DNA from: CAJBNH01 sp964447285 | Lineage (GTDB): Bacteria > Myxococcota_A > UBA9042 | DNA length: 64,000 nucleotides | Direction: 5' to 3' | Assembly: GCA_964447285.1 (NCBI GenBank) | Contig: CAYURO010000002.1 | Coordinates: forward strand, 201,580-265,579 | Shown: positions 8,611 to 17,449 of the stretch, piece by piece | Position numbering within the stretch: position 1 is the first letter of the stretch | How the letters are laid out: every line of letters begins with the position of its first letter | Translations under genes and position numbers: made by a program | The notes under the pieces: generated by a model | Told to the model about the DNA's origin: nothing | Databases searched by the model: none | What the model saw: the letters and a program-made list of their open reading frames with translations, nothing else

Positions 8611-11586
8611 CTAGGTCTCGAACGCGCCGTGCAGCGCCTGGGTCAAACGCTCTAGCGAGAGCGGCTTGGACACGTAGCCGTCGAAACCTTGCGCCAAGAT
8701 GGTGGTGCGGTCACCTCCCATCGCACTCGCCGTGACGGCGATGACGGGAATGTCGCGCAAGTGCTCATCCCGGCGCAATTCGTGCAACGCGTCGACGCCA
8801 CTCATGTTGGGCATGGCGATGTCCATCAAGATCACGTCCGGGCGATGGAGTCGGGCCAGTTCGACCCCGATCCTCCCGTCGGGCGCGCTGATGACCTCGT
8901 GCGAATCGCGAAGCATCGCCTGCAGTGTCAGCAGGTTGTCGGCGTGGTCCTCTACCACCAGAATGCGCGGCCGCGGGCTCGGCTTCGCCCGCCGCTTCAC
9001 TTCGACCGGACTCGCGGTCTTCGTCACCTCGGCCCGTGGCAGGACCATGTTCGCCACCGCCTCCAGCAGCCCCCCCTTGTCGATATCGCCCTTTTGCACC
9101 AGCTCATGGACGTGGTTTCCCGACAGGAAGCTGAGTTCCTCAGGCGTGACGTGCTTGGCCGTCAAGATCAGGACGGGCAGTTCGGCCGTCCGCTCTGATT
9201 GCCGAATGTCCGCAAGGACTTGAAAGCCGTCGACCTCGGACATCATCAGGTCGAGGATGATGGCGTTGGGCAGTGCCCACTTCAGGAATTCCAAGGCTGC
9301 CTTGCCGTCCCGCGCGACGTCGACATGGTAGCCCTGCGACTGCAACGCCTCGGTCACTTGAACGACGGCCGGCTCTGAGTCCTCGACCAAAAGAATCCGC
9401 TCACCGTTCATGGCGCGAATGGCACCGGAGGGCGTCCGGCGCGCAACCCGCAGCGACGGAGCAACGGGCATCGCAGCACCGCGTCCGACCGGCTCGACCG
9501 GCAGCCGCAGTCGGAACGTCGATCCCTTGCCCGGGGTGCTCTCGACGGAGATGTCCCCGCCCAATAGTCGCGCGTACTTGCGGGCGATCGCCAATCCCAG
9601 CCCCGTGCCACCGTACCTGCGCGAAGTGCTACCGTCGCCCTGACGAAACTCGTCGAAGATGGCCTGCAGCAGGTGCGCCGCAATCCCGATGCCGGTGTCG
9701 GTCACCAGGACCTCGGCCCACTCGTGCCCCACGGTCGCGGAAACCGTCACTTGCCCAACCTCGGTGAACTTGACAGCGTTGGCGACCAGATTCTGCAGGA
9801 TATGCGCGAGCTTATCGGGGTCCGTCTGAATTTTCGGCAGGTCGGCGACCACGGCGCTGTCGAGTCGAATGCCCTTCTCCCGCGCCAGCGGACCCACGAC
9901 GCCCATCACATCGCCCACCACATCCCGCAGCACGACGGGAGCGATCTGCACGTCATCCCGACCGGCCTCGACGCGCGACAGGTCCAGCACGTCGTTGATC
10001 AGGGTCAGCAAATTCCTGCCGTTACGCTCGATCACCTCCAGATACCCCAGTTCTTCCTGCGGAATCCTGCCCGTCAAGCGCCGCGCCAGAACGCCGGACA
10101 GGGCGATGACTGAATTCAGGGGCGTGCGCAGCTCATGGCTCATGTTCGAAAGGAACGCCGACTTCAACCGGTTGGACTCGTCCAATTGCCGCTTCTGAAT
10201 TGCCAATTCCGCGTTCTGCTCCGTCAGTTCCGTGGTCTGGGCGGCAAGCTCGCGCTGCTGCTGGTGCAGCTCCCGGTTCATTTCGTCCAAGCGAATGGCA
10301 AGCAGGCGGACGTCGCGCGCGGCCAGGACGCCGTCGACGCGGGCCGCGAGGACACTCCAGACGGCCTGCACCACCCGCATCGACGCTGCATCGTAAGTAC
10401 GCAGGCTGGCTAGCGAAATGATGGCGGTCACCTGCGCGTCGGTGCTCACGGGAATCGTCAGAATCTCGCGCGGGATGAACTCCCCGGCAACAGCGGCGAA
10501 GGAAAAGCGCGTATCGGAGGGGATGTCTGTGACCCGCTGGATCTTGCGCGTCACGCAGGCCGCTCCCAGCTCGCCTTCGGCGTCGAGCACGGAGAAGTCG
10601 CTTCGCTTGCCCTCTGTAAGTCCGATCGAGTCGAAGTGCTCAAACGCGGTCTTCGACTCATTCAGCAGGTAGACGGCCGCGACCTGCGAACCCGTCATCT
10701 GCATCAGCTGGGTGAGCAGACTTCGAAAGAACGGCTGCGCCTCCTCTTCACGCAGCATCGCTTCGGCCAACTGCGCCACGTTCGCGTTGATCTTCGCCTC
10801 GGACTGGATCACGTCAGCCATCGCGTTGAAGGAAGTCGCGAGGGCCGCGAACTCGTGCCCGGTGGCGGTGGCCCGACAGCGCGCGTCCATGTGGCCAGCG
10901 CCAAGTTGCTCAGCGGTTGCAGTCAGTTCAGCAAGCGGCGCCTGAATCGCCCGCACCAACAGCCAACCGATGAACGCGGCGAACAGGGCCAGCAGCGCCA
11001 CGACCGCCACGGTCTGGTCTTTGACATCCATGGACGTCCGTTCGGCCGCACGGTAGAGCTGGCTCGCCTTGTCGGCAGCAAAGCTGTCGATGGCCAGAAG
11101 CCGCGCATCCACCTCCGCAAGGTGCTTGCTGACGACTCCCAGCGGCCCGACCCGCTCGACCCCTTCCTGTGTCTTTCCATGCGTCAGCAGGACCACGGCT
11201 TCAGTCCGCGCCGTCGCCAGACGGGTCAGCGCAACGGTCAACGCATCGACTTCCTTCTGGTCCCCCAGAAACTGCCGCCGCATGGTCTCGAGATGCTCCG
11301 CGGTACCGGCCGTATACTCATCCAACTGGTGCGAGAGGATGGCCAAGCCATGCGAATCGCCAGAGAGGATCTGCGCTTGCATCGCCGCGTCGGCGCGCCG
11401 CAAGTCGAATCGCAGCTCGCTGACGGCTGCCCGAACCTGCAGCGGATGCTCGAACATCACTCGGGTCTGCTGCCAGATTCCCTCCGATTGCACCCAAGTC
11501 AGAGCGCCCAGCAGCAACACGAACGTCACGATCATGCCGATGCCCAAGCGAAGCAACAGGCCGATCCGCATTTCCCTGAGCTTCAT
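8611..11586 (-). CDS. Membrane hybrid histidine kinase: TM-sensor-TM-HAMP-GAF-HisKA-HATPase-REC-REC
   Basis: 991 residues. Transmembrane helices at about 14-33 and 193-212 flank a helical periplasmic sensor; HAMP follows (about 212-265), then GAF (about 285-425), a coiled coil (430-470), HisKA with SHELRTP (His484), an HATPase with N box NLVANAVKF and GTGLGLA, and two receiver domains with Asp779 and Asp922. The first receiver lacks the usual KP motif (reads VQKGD), so it may be atypical; the second is canonical (SKP). Only three bases separate it from the CheR-type gene upstream. It probably feeds phosphate into its own receivers and to the other RECs of the operon. Confidence 0.9.
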   Translation of the reverse strand: MKLREMRIGLLLRLGIGMIVTFVLLLGALTWVQSEGIWQQTRVMFEHPLQVRAAVSELRFDLRRADAAMQAQILSGDSHGLAILSHQLDEYTAGTAEHLETMRRQFLGDQKEVDALTVALTRLATARTEAVVLLTHGKTQEGVERVGPLGVVSKHLAEVDARLLAIDSFAADKASQLYRAAERTSMDVKDQTVAVVALLALFAAFIGWLLVRAIQAPLAELTATAEQLGAGHMDARCRATATGHEFAALATSFNAMADVIQSEAKINANVAQLAEAMLREEEAQPFFRSLLTQLMQMTGSQVAAVYLLNESKTAFEHFDSIGLTEGKRSDFSVLDAEGELGAACVTRKIQRVTDIPSDTRFSFAAVAGEFIPREILTIPVSTDAQVTAIISLASLRTYDAASMRVVQAVWSVLAARVDGVLAARDVRLLAIRLDEMNRELHQQQRELAAQTTELTEQNAELAIQKRQLDESNRLKSAFLSNMSHELRTPLNSVIALSGVLARRLTGRIPQEELGYLEVIERNGRNLLTLINDVLDLSRVEAGRDDVQIAPVVLRDVVGDVMGVVGPLAREKGIRLDSAVVADLPKIQTDPDKLAHILQNLVANAVKFTEVGQVTVSATVGHEWAEVLVTDTGIGIAAHLLQAIFDEFRQGDGSTSRRYGGTGLGLAIARKYARLLGGDISVESTPGKGSTFRLRLPVEPVGRGAAMPVAPSLRVARRTPSGAIRAMNGERILLVEDSEPAVVQVTEALQSQGYHVDVARDGKAALEFLKWALPNAIILDLMMSEVDGFQVLADIRQSERTAELPVLILTAKHVTPEELSFLSGNHVHELVQKGDIDKGGLLEAVANMVLPRAEVTKTASPVEVKRRAKPSPRPRILVVEDHADNLLTLQAMLRDSHEVISAPDGRIGVELARLHRPDVILMDIAMPNMSGVDALHELRRDEHLRDIPVIAVTASAMGGDRTTILAQGFDGYVSKPLSLERLTQALHGAFET

Positions 11587-11589
11587 GGA

Positions 11590-12447
11590 TCAGCCCCCCT
11601 TGCGAAACAACGGGGCGTACAGCCCGTACGGACGAAGCGAGCCCGTGTCGGCCACGATCTGCGCCTCGGACTCGCTCGTCACCAACACGCCGCCCGGCAC
11701 CAGACAACGTCGCAGCTTGTCCAAGATCGCGAGGCGAACGGATTGCCTGTAGTAAAACAACATGTTGCAGCACAGAATCACGTCAAACTCGCCGAAAATG
11801 CTTGCCGGGGGACAACACGACTCGGGGTCCAGCAGGTCGTGGCGAGAGAGGTCGACGCTGCCCCGCAGCTCCTGCGCAATCTGATGCTCACGTCCCGTCG
11901 TCGAGAACCAGCGGCGCAAGTGCTGCAACCGAACGCGACTCAAGTCCGCATCGGAATAGCGGCCTTGACGCGCAAGCCCCAGCTGCTCCTCAGACGAGTC
12001 CGTGGCGAACACCCGGAACCGGGCATCGTCATTGCGCCCGGCGCACAGCTCTGTCAGCAGCAGCGTCACCGAGTAGGCCTCTTGTCCCGCAGCACAGCCG
12101 GCCGACCAGACACGCAGCTCCGGTGCGCCCGAGGCCCGCTTCGCCTCCAGCAGGTCCGGCAAAACGCGCTGCTCAAGCAGGGCGAACGCCAGCGGATCGC
12201 GAAAGAACTCGCTGTGATGGATGCCCAACGAGGTCAGCAGCGCAAACGCCTCCGCCGGGTCCGACTGCAGCCGTCTGTCGTACGTGGCGAATGCTGCCGC
12301 ACCCCCCAGGCGACTGCGCGCCTCGATCGACCGGGTCAGGAAGCTCGGGTCGTAGCCGTAAATGTCGTGACCATGCACGCGGAGCATCACGTCAGCGACG
12401 CGCTCGGTCGTTTCCCGCGATGGCGGCTGTGCGGTCCGGCGACTCAT
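11590..12447 (-). CDS. CheR-type protein-glutamate methyltransferase
   Basis: 285 residues. CheR enzymes transfer methyl from S-adenosylmethionine to glutamates of chemoreceptors or receptor-like kinases. Seen: an N-terminal helical domain, FFRDP, the SAM loop VWSAGCAAGQEAYS, the acidic motif FATDSSEEQL, and CCNMLFYY where CheR usually has CRNVLIYF. The start at 12447 gives a four-base ATGA overlap with the preceding gene. No chemoreceptor, CheA, CheB or CheW is encoded in the window, so its target may be the sensor kinase at 8611-11586 or a receptor elsewhere (inference). Confidence 0.85.
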   Translation of the reverse strand: MSRRTAQPPSRETTERVADVMLRVHGHDIYGYDPSFLTRSIEARSRLGGAAAFATYDRRLQSDPAEAFALLTSLGIHHSEFFRDPLAFALLEQRVLPDLLEAKRASGAPELRVWSAGCAAGQEAYSVTLLLTELCAGRNDDARFRVFATDSSEEQLGLARQGRYSDADLSRVRLQHLRRWFSTTGREHQIAQELRGSVDLSRHDLLDPESCCPPASIFGEFDVILCCNMLFYYRQSVRLAILDKLRRCLVPGGVLVTSESEAQIVADTGSLRPYGLYAPLFRKGG

Positions 12448-13547
12448 GACCCGGCCCCCGTGTCCCGCGGTGAACCTGCAGCGACGGCCGTGGCCAGAAC
12501 GGTGTGGATCCGCGCGGCCCCGTCGAGCCCCTTGAGGTGCACGGTGCGTGACTCGCCAAGCGCGAATCGCCCCCGCAAGCGGTCGACGACCTCCTGCGAC
12601 ACGACGGTCTCCAGTGCGCCCGCTGCACCACACAACCGTGCGGCAACGTTCACGGTTCCGCCGATCACCGTGTACTCCAACTGTTCGTTGCCCCCCAGGT
12701 CGCCGCGCAGGAACTCGCCGTGGTGGATGCCAATGCCGATGGGGGGCGGATTCCAGAACGAAATGCCGTCGAAGTCCTTGGCCCACTGGACGATCTCCAG
12801 CGAGGCACCGCACGCGTCGGCCGCAGAGTCCGGCCCCTCGAACACCGCCAGCAAGCCGTCGCCGCTGAACTTGTCCACGTAACCGTTGCGCTGCACGACG
12901 ATGCGCGTCTGCTCGGCCAGCACGGCACTGACCGCACGAAACACCCGCTCGGGTGACTCGGTGTGGCAGGTCGCCGTAAATCCCCGGAGATCAGAGAACA
13001 GGATGGTCGCCTCGACCCGCTCAGCCGGCAGCGGAGCCGGCGCCTTGCCCACCACCCGTTCCCGAATCGGCAGCGGGACGTACAGCTTCAGCAGCTCCAA
13101 CAGCCGCTCGACCTGAATCTGCGCGCGTCGCCGCGTCACCAGGTTCGAGATGCGCGCCAGCAGCACGGGGGGAGTGAATGGCTTCGTGACAAAATCGTCG
13201 CCGCCCGCTCGCAGCGCCTCGATCTGCTGGTCGTCGTCGTCGGTCCCTGTCAAGAAGACAATGGGCAGCAACCGCATCGAGGGTTCGGCGCGCAACGCAC
13301 GGCACGCCCCCAAACCGTCGAGCACAGGCATGTGGACGTCCAGAAGCACAAGGTCCAGATCCTCGCCTCGCGCAAGATCGACCGCCTCCCTGCCATTGGA
13401 CGCCTCGAGGACCTGGGCGCAGTGGGGAGCCAAGGTCAGCCGAACCACACGCCGCGTGGCCAAGTCGTCATCGACAACGAGGATGCGCGCCCCCGCGAGT
13501 GCGAAGTGCGCTGAGTCGGCTTGTGGGTGCTGCGACGTCGGGGCCAC
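12444..13547 (-). CDS. Response regulator-class III adenylate/guanylate cyclase
   Basis: 367 residues. N-terminal receiver (about 20-135) with acidic pair VDDD, phosphoacceptor in LVLLDVHMP and TKPF lysine, then a class III nucleotide cyclase domain. Cyclase residues: metal-binding Asp in FSDLRGF, the DKFSGDGLLAVF segment with the second metal Asp and the purine-binding Lys, and VNVAARL with the transition-state Asn/Arg. YTVIG suggests adenine rather than guanine specificity by family analogy, but this is weak. The start codon is GTG at 13547. First gene of the four-gene signalling operon, so phosphorylation by the downstream kinases may set cAMP (or cGMP) output. Confidence 0.87.
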   Translation of the reverse strand: MAPTSQHPQADSAHFALAGARILVVDDDLATRRVVRLTLAPHCAQVLEASNGREAVDLARGEDLDLVLLDVHMPVLDGLGACRALRAEPSMRLLPIVFLTGTDDDDQQIEALRAGGDDFVTKPFTPPVLLARISNLVTRRRAQIQVERLLELLKLYVPLPIRERVVGKAPAPLPAERVEATILFSDLRGFTATCHTESPERVFRAVSAVLAEQTRIVVQRNGYVDKFSGDGLLAVFEGPDSAADACGASLEIVQWAKDFDGISFWNPPPIGIGIHHGEFLRGDLGGNEQLEYTVIGGTVNVAARLCGAAGALETVVSQEVVDRLRGRFALGESRTVHLKGLDGAARIHTVLATAVAAGSPRDTGAGS

Positions 13548-13861
13548 AAAGTCTCGTTATGGGACGGTTGATCGCGGAGAAACGGCGTTCCACCGACCGG
13601 CAGCCGACAAACGGCCGCGATCGGACTGGCCGACAGTACAACAGGTTTTCCGAGGCGTGCCAATGGAGAATGCGACGGATGCGCCGATCACACGCAGATA
13701 CATCGTCCCATCATGGGACTCTCGTTCGTGCGATGACGGACGGGTCAGTGGTCGACCGGGCACTCACGGGCGACCCGCAAAGAGAGTGCCCTGGTCGCCC
13801 TTCTTGGCGGTCTGTTGGTGCGAAGTGGACCAGCCTGCGCCGTCCGAACCGTGCGGGACGA
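13548..13861. other. Intergenic stretch upstream of the signalling operon
   Basis: 314 bases between the cyclase start and the CoA-transferase stop, both minus strand. It should contain the promoter of the signalling operon. I see no convincing gene, hairpin terminator or sigma-54 element; short frames are without coding character. Confidence 0.4.
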
Positions 13862-15136
13862 CTACAACCGCCCAAACCGCTTGTACGCCTCTTCTTCAAG
13901 CGTTTCGCGGTGGAACGGGTGCGCGATGTCGATGAGCGCCCGCGCCCGCTGCCGCACGTTCTTGCCGTACAGGTCCGCCGCGCCGAACTCTGTGACCACC
14001 CAATGCACGTGCGCCCGGGTGGTGACCACGCCAGCGCCAAGCTTGAGCAGCGGACAGATCCGCGACACGCCCCGACTGGTTGTCGAAGGCAGTGCGATGA
14101 TGGGCTTGCCCCCCTCAGACAACGATGCGCCACGGATGAAGTCCATCTGACCGCCCACGCCCGAGTACTGCCGCGTGCCGATCGAGTCCGCGCACACCTG
14201 ACCCGTCAGATCGATCTCGATGGCGCTGTTGATGGCGGTCACCCGAGGGTTGCGGCGGATCACCGACGTGTCGTTGACGTAGGCGATGTCCAGGAACTGC
14301 ACCAGCGGATTGTCGTCGACGAAGTCGTAGAGCTTGCGCGTACCGATCGCGAAACCCGTCACGATCTTGCCCGGATGCACGCGCTTCATCTCGTTGGTGA
14401 TGGCCCCGGCCTCAAACAGCTCGACCAAACCGTCGGAGAACATCTCGGTGTGCACGCCCAGCTTGCGGTGGTGCTTCAGCGCACTCAGGACGCCGTCGGG
14501 AATGGCGCCGATGCCCATCTGCAGGGTCGCACCGTCCTCGACCAAGGCCGCGACGTGCTCGCCGATCGCGCGTTCGATGGGCCCCAGCTCTGCACGCGGG
14601 TGCTCCAGCATCGGCAGATCGACCAGCGTGGCCGCATGGAAGCGATTGGAGTGAATCAGGCCGTCCCCGTGGGTGCGCGGCATGTTCGGATTCACTTGGG
14701 CGATGATGTGCCGGGCGGTCTGCACCGCAGCGGCAGCGGTGTCGACCGAGACGCCCAACGTGCAGTAGCCGTGCTTGTCGGGCGGCGACACCTGGATCAA
14801 GGCCACGTCCAAGGGCAGCACACCCTTGCGAAACAGCGCGGGCACTTCGCTCAAGAAAACGGGCAGATAGTCGGCGCGCCGGTCGTTCACCGCCTCGCGC
14901 ATGTTGGCGGCGACAAACAGGGCGTTGACGCGAAAGCTCTCCTGCATGCCGGTGGCCGCATAAGGGGCCGGACCTTCCGTATGCAGGTGAAGGACCTCGA
15001 CGCCGCGCAGCTCCGGAGCACGGGCGGTCATCGCGGAAACGAGGGCGTGCGGGGTCGACACGCCACCGTGCAGGAAGACGCGGTGGCCGGACTGGATGAC
15101 GGAGACGGCCTCTTCGGGCGTCACATATCGGAGCAT
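13862..15136 (-). CDS. Acetyl-CoA hydrolase / 4-hydroxybutyrate CoA-transferase family
   Basis: 424 residues of the class I CoA-transferase group that includes 4-hydroxybutyrate CoA-transferase and acetyl-CoA hydrolase; they move CoA between carboxylic acids through a glutamyl-CoA intermediate. Seen: FLHGG near the N-terminus, QVSPPDKHGYCTLGVS, HTEMFSDG, the catalytic Glu in NSAIEIDLTGQV, and GVGGQMDF. I chose the ATG at 15136 rather than upstream starts because GAGGA sits about eight bases before it and the protein then matches family length. Exact acyl substrate cannot be read from sequence. It is single-gene and divergent from the second ligase group. Confidence 0.85.
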   Translation of the reverse strand: MLRYVTPEEAVSVIQSGHRVFLHGGVSTPHALVSAMTARAPELRGVEVLHLHTEGPAPYAATGMQESFRVNALFVAANMREAVNDRRADYLPVFLSEVPALFRKGVLPLDVALIQVSPPDKHGYCTLGVSVDTAAAAVQTARHIIAQVNPNMPRTHGDGLIHSNRFHAATLVDLPMLEHPRAELGPIERAIGEHVAALVEDGATLQMGIGAIPDGVLSALKHHRKLGVHTEMFSDGLVELFEAGAITNEMKRVHPGKIVTGFAIGTRKLYDFVDDNPLVQFLDIAYVNDTSVIRRNPRVTAINSAIEIDLTGQVCADSIGTRQYSGVGGQMDFIRGASLSEGGKPIIALPSTTSRGVSRICPLLKLGAGVVTTRAHVHWVVTEFGAADLYGKNVRQRARALIDIAHPFHRETLEEEAYKRFGRL

Positions 15137-15350
15137 GGAGGTGTTCCTCATCGTCTGGCTTGGGGGGACGCAGCCGGGGGGGGGGGACGGCTGCTGGCGC
15201 GGGGATACCACTGCTTTTGCTTGGCGTACAGGGGGAATCCGACCATCGGGGGTCAGGCTGGACCGCCGCGAGGTTCGGCCCTAGACTCTGAGACTGATCT
15301 GCGCCGGCCGTCCGGCACATCTTTCCATCGCCGTCGACTTGGGGGTCCTT
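15137..15350. promoter_or_regulatory. Divergent intergenic region with G11 tract
   Basis: 214 bases between the CoA-transferase (minus) and the divergent ATP-grasp gene (plus). It contains a G6 run and an uninterrupted run of 11 G at 15176-15186. Such tracts slip during replication in some bacteria and can change promoter spacing. No clear promoter boxes were recognised. Confidence 0.5.
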
Positions 15351-16679
15351 ATGTCCAAAGTGACACGAAAGATTGGCCTTTCGCTGGGCGCCGACATCTG
15401 CTGGCCGGGCGCGTACGAAGAGATCGTGAAGCGTCTGGATCTGGAACTGCCGATCGACGGCGACCGCGTGCGGTTCGAGGTCGATCGCGTCACGGTCGAG
15501 CCGTTCGATCTGCACCAGCCCTGCAGCTACGACGTCGTGATCGACCGGTTGACGCACTGGTTCCACACCAGCCGCGAGTGGATCAAGAAGGCCGTGATCA
15601 TGGACGGCCTGTACGTCCTGAATAATCCGTGGTCGTTGCAGGCGAACGAAAAGCACACGACTTACGCGGCGATGATGCACTTGGGACTGCCCGTGCCCGA
15701 CACGTGGATGATTCCGCCCAAGGACTACACGCCAACGGATGACCTGAAGCCCACCCTAAGCCGGTACGCGCGACTGTTCGACTTGGAGAAGGTCGGCGAG
15801 AAACTCGGCTATCCGATGTTCATGAAGCCCTACGACGGCGGTGCATGGGTGGGCGTGTCGCGCATCGAGGGCCCCGAGCAGCTGACCAAAGCCTACGACA
15901 ACAGCGGCACCCGCGTGATGCACCTGCAGAAGGCCGTGGACCCGTTCGACATCTTCGTGCGCGGCATTGGCATTGGGCCGCAGGTGCATATCGCCAAGTA
16001 CGACCCCGCGGCACCGCTGCACGCCCGCTATGAGGTCGCGTTCAACTACCTGAACAGCGAGGAAGCCTCGGTCATCCGCGACATGACGTTGACGATCAAC
16101 GCGTTCTTCGGGTGGGAATTCAATTCCTGCGAGGCGCTGCGCAAGGAAGGCGTGTTCTACCCGATCGACTTCGCCAACGCTTGCCCTGACTTCCAGGTCA
16201 CGTCGCTGCACTGGCACTTCCCGTGGCTGGTCAAGAACATGGTCCGCTGGTCGCTGTTCTGCGCCGCCACCAAGCGGCCGATGCGGCGCACGCTCGACTG
16301 GGAGCCCTTCTACGCCGTGCAGAAACAGGACCTGCCCTTCCGCGAGCGTCTGGCCGCCTACGCCAAGATTGCGCGCGAGCGGTTTGAGGAGGAGCGATTC
16401 GAGGAATTCTGCGCCACCCACCTGCAAAACCTGGACGAAGTGGCGTTCGAGTTCTTCGGCAGCGCGCGGGCCCACGAGCTGGTCCGCCTGAAGGTCGAGG
16501 CACTCTTCCCGGCCCACGAAGTTGCGCGCTTCACCGAGCACTATTGGGGCCTGCTGCAGTTCTGGCGCAAGACCGAGCGCGACCGCTTGGACGCCGCCGG
16601 CAGCCTCGCGCCCCAAACCGGCACCCCCGCGACCCCGACCGAACCCCGCCACGTCCGCCCCATTGGCAAGTCCTCGTAG
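15351..16679 (+). CDS. Divergent ATP-grasp (RimK/glutathione-synthetase-like) ligase
   Basis: 442 residues. Seen: KHTTYAAMMHLGLPVPDTW (the helix that precedes the ATP lobe), MFMKPYDGGAWVGV at 156-169 as the ATP loop, and YPIDFANACPD at 270-280 where ATP-grasp enzymes place metal-binding Asp/Asn. This resembles RimK/YheC-type ligases rather than the three THMEWF paralogues. The C-terminal third is helical and Phe/Glu-rich with no recognised domain. ATG at 15351 preferred over TTG at 15339 (SKVTRKIGLSLGAD is a plausible N-terminus). It is followed 8 bases later by an esterase and then ATP-grasp D, so the three form an operon. Confidence 0.78.
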   Translation: MSKVTRKIGLSLGADICWPGAYEEIVKRLDLELPIDGDRVRFEVDRVTVEPFDLHQPCSYDVVIDRLTHWFHTSREWIKKAVIMDGLYVLNNPWSLQANEKHTTYAAMMHLGLPVPDTWMIPPKDYTPTDDLKPTLSRYARLFDLEKVGEKLGYPMFMKPYDGGAWVGVSRIEGPEQLTKAYDNSGTRVMHLQKAVDPFDIFVRGIGIGPQVHIAKYDPAAPLHARYEVAFNYLNSEEASVIRDMTLTINAFFGWEFNSCEALRKEGVFYPIDFANACPDFQVTSLHWHFPWLVKNMVRWSLFCAATKRPMRRTLDWEPFYAVQKQDLPFRERLAAYAKIARERFEEERFEEFCATHLQNLDEVAFEFFGSARAHELVRLKVEALFPAHEVARFTEHYWGLLQFWRKTERDRLDAAGSLAPQTGTPATPTEPRHVRPIGKSS

Positions 16680-16687
16680 GAGCAAGC

Positions 16688-17431
16688 ATGAAGGTCGCCA
16701 GCCGCTGGCACTCTCCTCGTCTCGGTCAGGAAGTTGGCGTGGTTCGTTGGGGAGAAGCCGGGCTGCCGGTGCTGCTGTACCCGACTGCGGGCGGCGATGC
16801 CGAGGAGTGCGAGCGCTTCCTGATGCTCGATGCGCTAAAACCCCTTCTGGCTGCTGCAAAAATCAAGGTGTATGCGTGCGACAGCGTGGCCGGCCGGGCT
16901 TGGATCGACCAGACCAGCACCGGCGCACACCGGGCGTGGTTGCAACGGCGTTTCCTTGACTTCGTGGCCCGCGAGCTGGTGCCCGCGATTCGGCTGGATT
17001 GCCACGACCCCAAGGCAAGCGTTATCGCGGCGGGCGCCTCGATCGGTGCCTACAATGCCCTGCTGTCGATCTGCAGCCACCCCGACCTGTTTTCGCACGC
17101 CATCTGCATGAGCGGCACCTACGATCTGGCACGGTTCATGCGCGGCGAACACACGGACGACTACCACTTGGTGTCGCCTCTGCATTTCTTTCCGATGCTG
17201 CCCGAAGGACCCCAACTCGAGAAGCTGCGCTCGCGCTACGTGCTGCTGGCGACGGGGGAAGGCAAGTGGGAGGCGCCGTGGGAGTCCTGGCGCGTGGCGA
17301 ACATGCTGGGATCCCGGGGAGTTCCCAACCGCGTCGACCTGTGGGGGCCGCACGTCAACCACGACTGGCCGACCTGGCGCGACATGCTGCCCAAGTATCT
17401 GGACGCGCTGACCCGGACCGGAAAGCTCTGA
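16688..17431 (+). CDS. Alpha/beta-hydrolase esterase, short form
   Basis: 247 residues, esterase-D-like fold without the N-terminal beta domain of the gene at 5460. Seen: nucleophile elbow AGASIGAY, and a C-terminal catalytic His in HVNHDWPTWRDML, which parallels HNWENWRDRL in the longer esterase. AGGAG lies five to ten bases before the ATG and overlaps the preceding stop codon. It sits between two ATP-grasp genes (8 and 18 base gaps), so it almost certainly acts in the same pathway, either as thioesterase/acyltransferase or as a product-releasing hydrolase (inference). Confidence 0.82.
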   Translation: MKVASRWHSPRLGQEVGVVRWGEAGLPVLLYPTAGGDAEECERFLMLDALKPLLAAAKIKVYACDSVAGRAWIDQTSTGAHRAWLQRRFLDFVARELVPAIRLDCHDPKASVIAAGASIGAYNALLSICSHPDLFSHAICMSGTYDLARFMRGEHTDDYHLVSPLHFFPMLPEGPQLEKLRSRYVLLATGEGKWEAPWESWRVANMLGSRGVPNRVDLWGPHVNHDWPTWRDMLPKYLDALTRTGKL

Positions 17432-17449
17432 TCCCGGGGGGGAATTCAC

